Source: Diplolepis rosae
Taxonomy: Eukaryota; Arthropoda; Insecta; Hymenoptera; Diplolepididae
Assembly: GCA_030998225.1 (NCBI GenBank)
Contig: JAPYXD010000715.1
Span: 5,398,501-5,462,500 of the forward strand
Length of the DNA stretch: 64,000 nucleotides
Reading direction: 5' to 3'
A program made the position numbers and the translations under genes. Shown piece by piece: positions 62,087-64,000 of this stretch; the first letter of the stretch is position 1, and each line of letters starts with the position of its first letter. A model generated the notes under the pieces. That model was not told the DNA's origin. It was given only the letters and a program-made list of their open reading frames with translations, and did no database searches.

Positions 62087-64000
62087 TTTTAGAATGACGG
62101 GGCAGTAGAAATACCTTTTGGCCATTTTAATGTTTAGCTATCATCTTAACTGCCCTGAAGAAGCAGTACTTTTAGCACATGGACAACTACATATCATTTT
62201 TAGAATGCTGGAATCTCTAAAATACCACCCAGTTATCATAGATTTCAGTTCTCAGCTCTATTTCCCTTTGGAACATGTGTTTTCAGCACATGAAGTACTA
62301 GACATAATTTTTAGTCTGTCGAAACTTCAGAAATATCAGCTGGGTATCTTAGATTTGGGTTCCCAGCTTGACTTCCCGTAGGAAAAATATATTATTATCA
62401 GCTAGTCTAATGTATTTAATTTTAGAATGACGGGACAGTAGAAATAACATTTTGCAACCTTAATGTTTAGCTCTCATCTTTACTTCCCGGAAGAAGCAGT
62501 ATTTTCAGCACATAAAATACTAGACATAATTTTTAGGATGTCAAGCAAAAATATCAGCCGGCTATCTCAACATTGGGTTTCCAGCTTGATTTCCAGTAGG
62601 AAAAATATAGTATAAAAAGCTAGATTTCAGAATTTAATTATAGAATGACGTGACAGTAGAAATACCTTTTGGCCATTTTAATGTTTAGCTCTCATCTTAA
62701 CTTCCCTGACGAAGCCGTATTTTTAGCACCTGGACTACTGTATATCATTTTTAGAATGCTGGAATCCCTAAAATACCACCCAGTTATCATACATTTCAGT
62801 TATCAGCTCTAGTTCCCTTGGGAACATGTGTTTTCAGCACATGGAGTACTAGACATAATTTTTAGGATGTCGAGACAGAAATGTCAGCCGGGTATCTCAA
62901 CATTGGGTTCCCAGCTTGAATTCCCGTAGGAAAAATATATTATAAACGGCTAGACTAATGTATTAAATTTTAGAATGACGGGACAGTAGAAATACCATTT
63001 GTCCATCTTAATGTTTAGCTATCATCTTAACTGCCCTGAAGAAGCAGTACTTTTAGCACATGGACAACTACATATCATTTTTAGAATGCTGGAATCTCTA
63101 AAATACCACCCAGTTATCATAGATTTCAGTTCTCAGCTCTAGTTACCTTTGGAACATGTGTTTTCAGCACATGAAGTACTAGACATAATTTTTAGTCTGT
63201 CGAAACTTCAGAAATATCAGCTGGGTATCTTAGATTTGGGTTCTATGCTTGACTTCCCGTAGGAAAAATATATTATAAACCGCTAGTCTCCTGAATTTAA
63301 TTTTAGAATGACGGGACAGTAGAAATACCTTTTGGCCATTTTAGTGTTTAGCTCTCATCTTTACTTCCCTGAAGAAGCAGTATTTTCAGCACATGGACTA
63401 CTGCATATCATTTTTAGAATGCTGGAATCACTAAAATACCACTCAGTTATCATACATTTTAGTTCCTAGCTTAAGTTGCCTTTGGGACATGTATTTTAAG
63501 CACATGGAATACTAGACATAATTTTTAGAATGTCGAGACAGAAATATCAGCCGGGTATCTCAACATTGGGTTCCCAGCTTGAATTCCCGTAGGAAAAATA
63601 TATTATAAACAGCTAGACTAATGTATTTAATTTTAGAATGACGTGACAGTAGAAATACCATTTGTCCATCTTAATGTTTAGCTATCATCTTAACTGCCCT
63701 GAAGAAGCAGTACTTTTAGCACATGGACAACTACATATCATTTTTAGAATGCTGGAATCTCTAAAATACCACCCAGTTATCATAGATTTCAGTTCTCAGC
63801 TCTAGTTACCTTTGGAACATGTGTTTTCAGCACATGAAGTACTAGACATAATTTTTAGTCTGTCGAAACTTCAGAAATATCAGCTGGGTATCTTAGATTT
63901 GGGTTCCCAGCTTGACTTCCCGTAGGAAAAATATATTATAATCAGCTAGACTAATGTATTTAATTTTAGAATGACGTGACAGTAGAAATAACATTTTGCA
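62087..64000 (+). repeat. Repeat with 1544-base offset running off the right edge
   Basis: Units at 62,087 and 62,420 are repeated at 63,631 and 63,964 (anchor offset 1544). Both first units have the TAACTGCCC form of A and end in a C3/C1 hybrid (ATCTTAGATTTGGGTTCCCAG) with a changed ATTATAAAC (ATTATTATCAGC and ATTATAATCAGC). The window ends 37 bases into the second partner, which begins AACATTTTGCA. Confidence 0.8.
62420..62637 (+). repeat. Two-subunit unit, CCGGCTATC subfamily
   Basis: Same junction, with the GTCAAGCAAAAATATC variant shared with 23,659-23,876 and CTTCCCGGAAG in A. Confidence 0.92.

Larger units (their letters stand above)
1..64000 (+). repeat. Satellite DNA array, 111-base subunits in 333/330-base units
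   Basis: The whole window is one head-to-tail tandem repeat in one orientation. I located 198 A-subunit starts using the ACAGTA anchor near the 5' end of subunit A, from position 115 to position 63979. Successive anchors are nearly always 333 or 330 bases apart, with 11 intervals of 218-222 and one of 120. No interval holds unrelated DNA, an inverted copy or a mobile element. The unit is about 37% G+C and poor in CpG. Long arrays of this kind are typical of centromeric or pericentromeric heterochromatin in animals and plants; that location is inferred, not seen. I do not recognise the family. No gene-free interval needs separate description, because all of it is this repeat. Confidence 0.98.

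Noticed and set aside
62118..62381. Open frame of 87 codons
   Set aside because: Same reason: a B subunit with CTCTATTTCCC removes the usual stop. No sign of coding constraint.
1..64000. CRISPR array or direct repeats with unique spacers
   Set aside because: The whole 333-base unit is repeated, including the parts that would be spacers, so nothing unique lies between repeats.
1..64000. Unit lengths of 333, 330, 222 and 219 are all multiples of three, hinting at coding
   Set aside because: Stops occur in all frames of typical units, and unit lengths of 329, 331, 332 and 334 are also present. The regularity follows from the 111-base subunit and one 3-base deletion.
1..64000. Identification as a known named satellite (alpha satellite, mouse or rat satellites, others with units near 340 bases)
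   Set aside because: The sequence does not resemble the alpha, mouse major or mouse minor satellite motifs I know. Matching only by unit length would be a guess; a search of a satellite library would decide.

Overview
The window is one uninterrupted satellite DNA array with no credible protein-coding gene, RNA gene, transposon or CRISPR array. Every stretch reads as the same head-to-tail repeat in the same orientation from base 1 to base 64000, and both ends are cut inside the array. The base composition (about 37% G+C in the repeat unit), the scarcity of CpG (four or five per 333 bases) and the length of the array point to a eukaryote with CpG methylation, such as a vertebrate or a plant, and to centromeric or pericentromeric heterochromatin. 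I do not recognise the family and cannot name a species.

The array has three levels. (1) The ancestral element is a subunit of about 111 bases that begins TTTTAGAATG. (2) Three diverged subunits, here called A, B and C, form a unit of 333 bases, or 330 when C carries a 3-base deletion. I hand-counted 198 A-subunit starts: 185 complete three-subunit units, 11 two-subunit units of 218-222 bases that share one deletion junction, one heavily eroded unit, and a partial unit at the right edge. (3) Groups of 2 to 17 units are duplicated as higher-order blocks, with offsets of 666, 881, 2204, 2208, 2654, 2987, 3320, 3653, 4524, 4644, 5420 and about 7628 bases.

Layout: 1-12,955 holds three versions of a block headed by a distinctive C subunit (at 1, 5421 and 7629). 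12,955-22,776 has 3653-base and 4644-base duplications and a 666-base dimer. 22,777-24,539 is an 881-base tandem pair containing two-subunit units. 25,868-36,482 is a 9-unit higher-order repeat in four versions. 36,483-44,863 holds a 4524-base duplication and a 2204-base tandem pair. 45,197-50,840 is built from further copies of the 25,868-36,482 block. 50,842-59,551 is mostly plain 330-base units with several damaged ones. 59,552-64,000 returns to the two-subunit-containing type.

The points most worth following are a conserved inverted repeat at the same offset in all three subunits, with compensating arm changes between A and B; dense patches of substitution, mostly transversions, in an otherwise homogeneous array; a unit eroded almost only by small deletions; and one A/B deletion junction that spread across the array. 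All counts and offsets were made by eye from the printed coordinates, so a base or two of error is possible.
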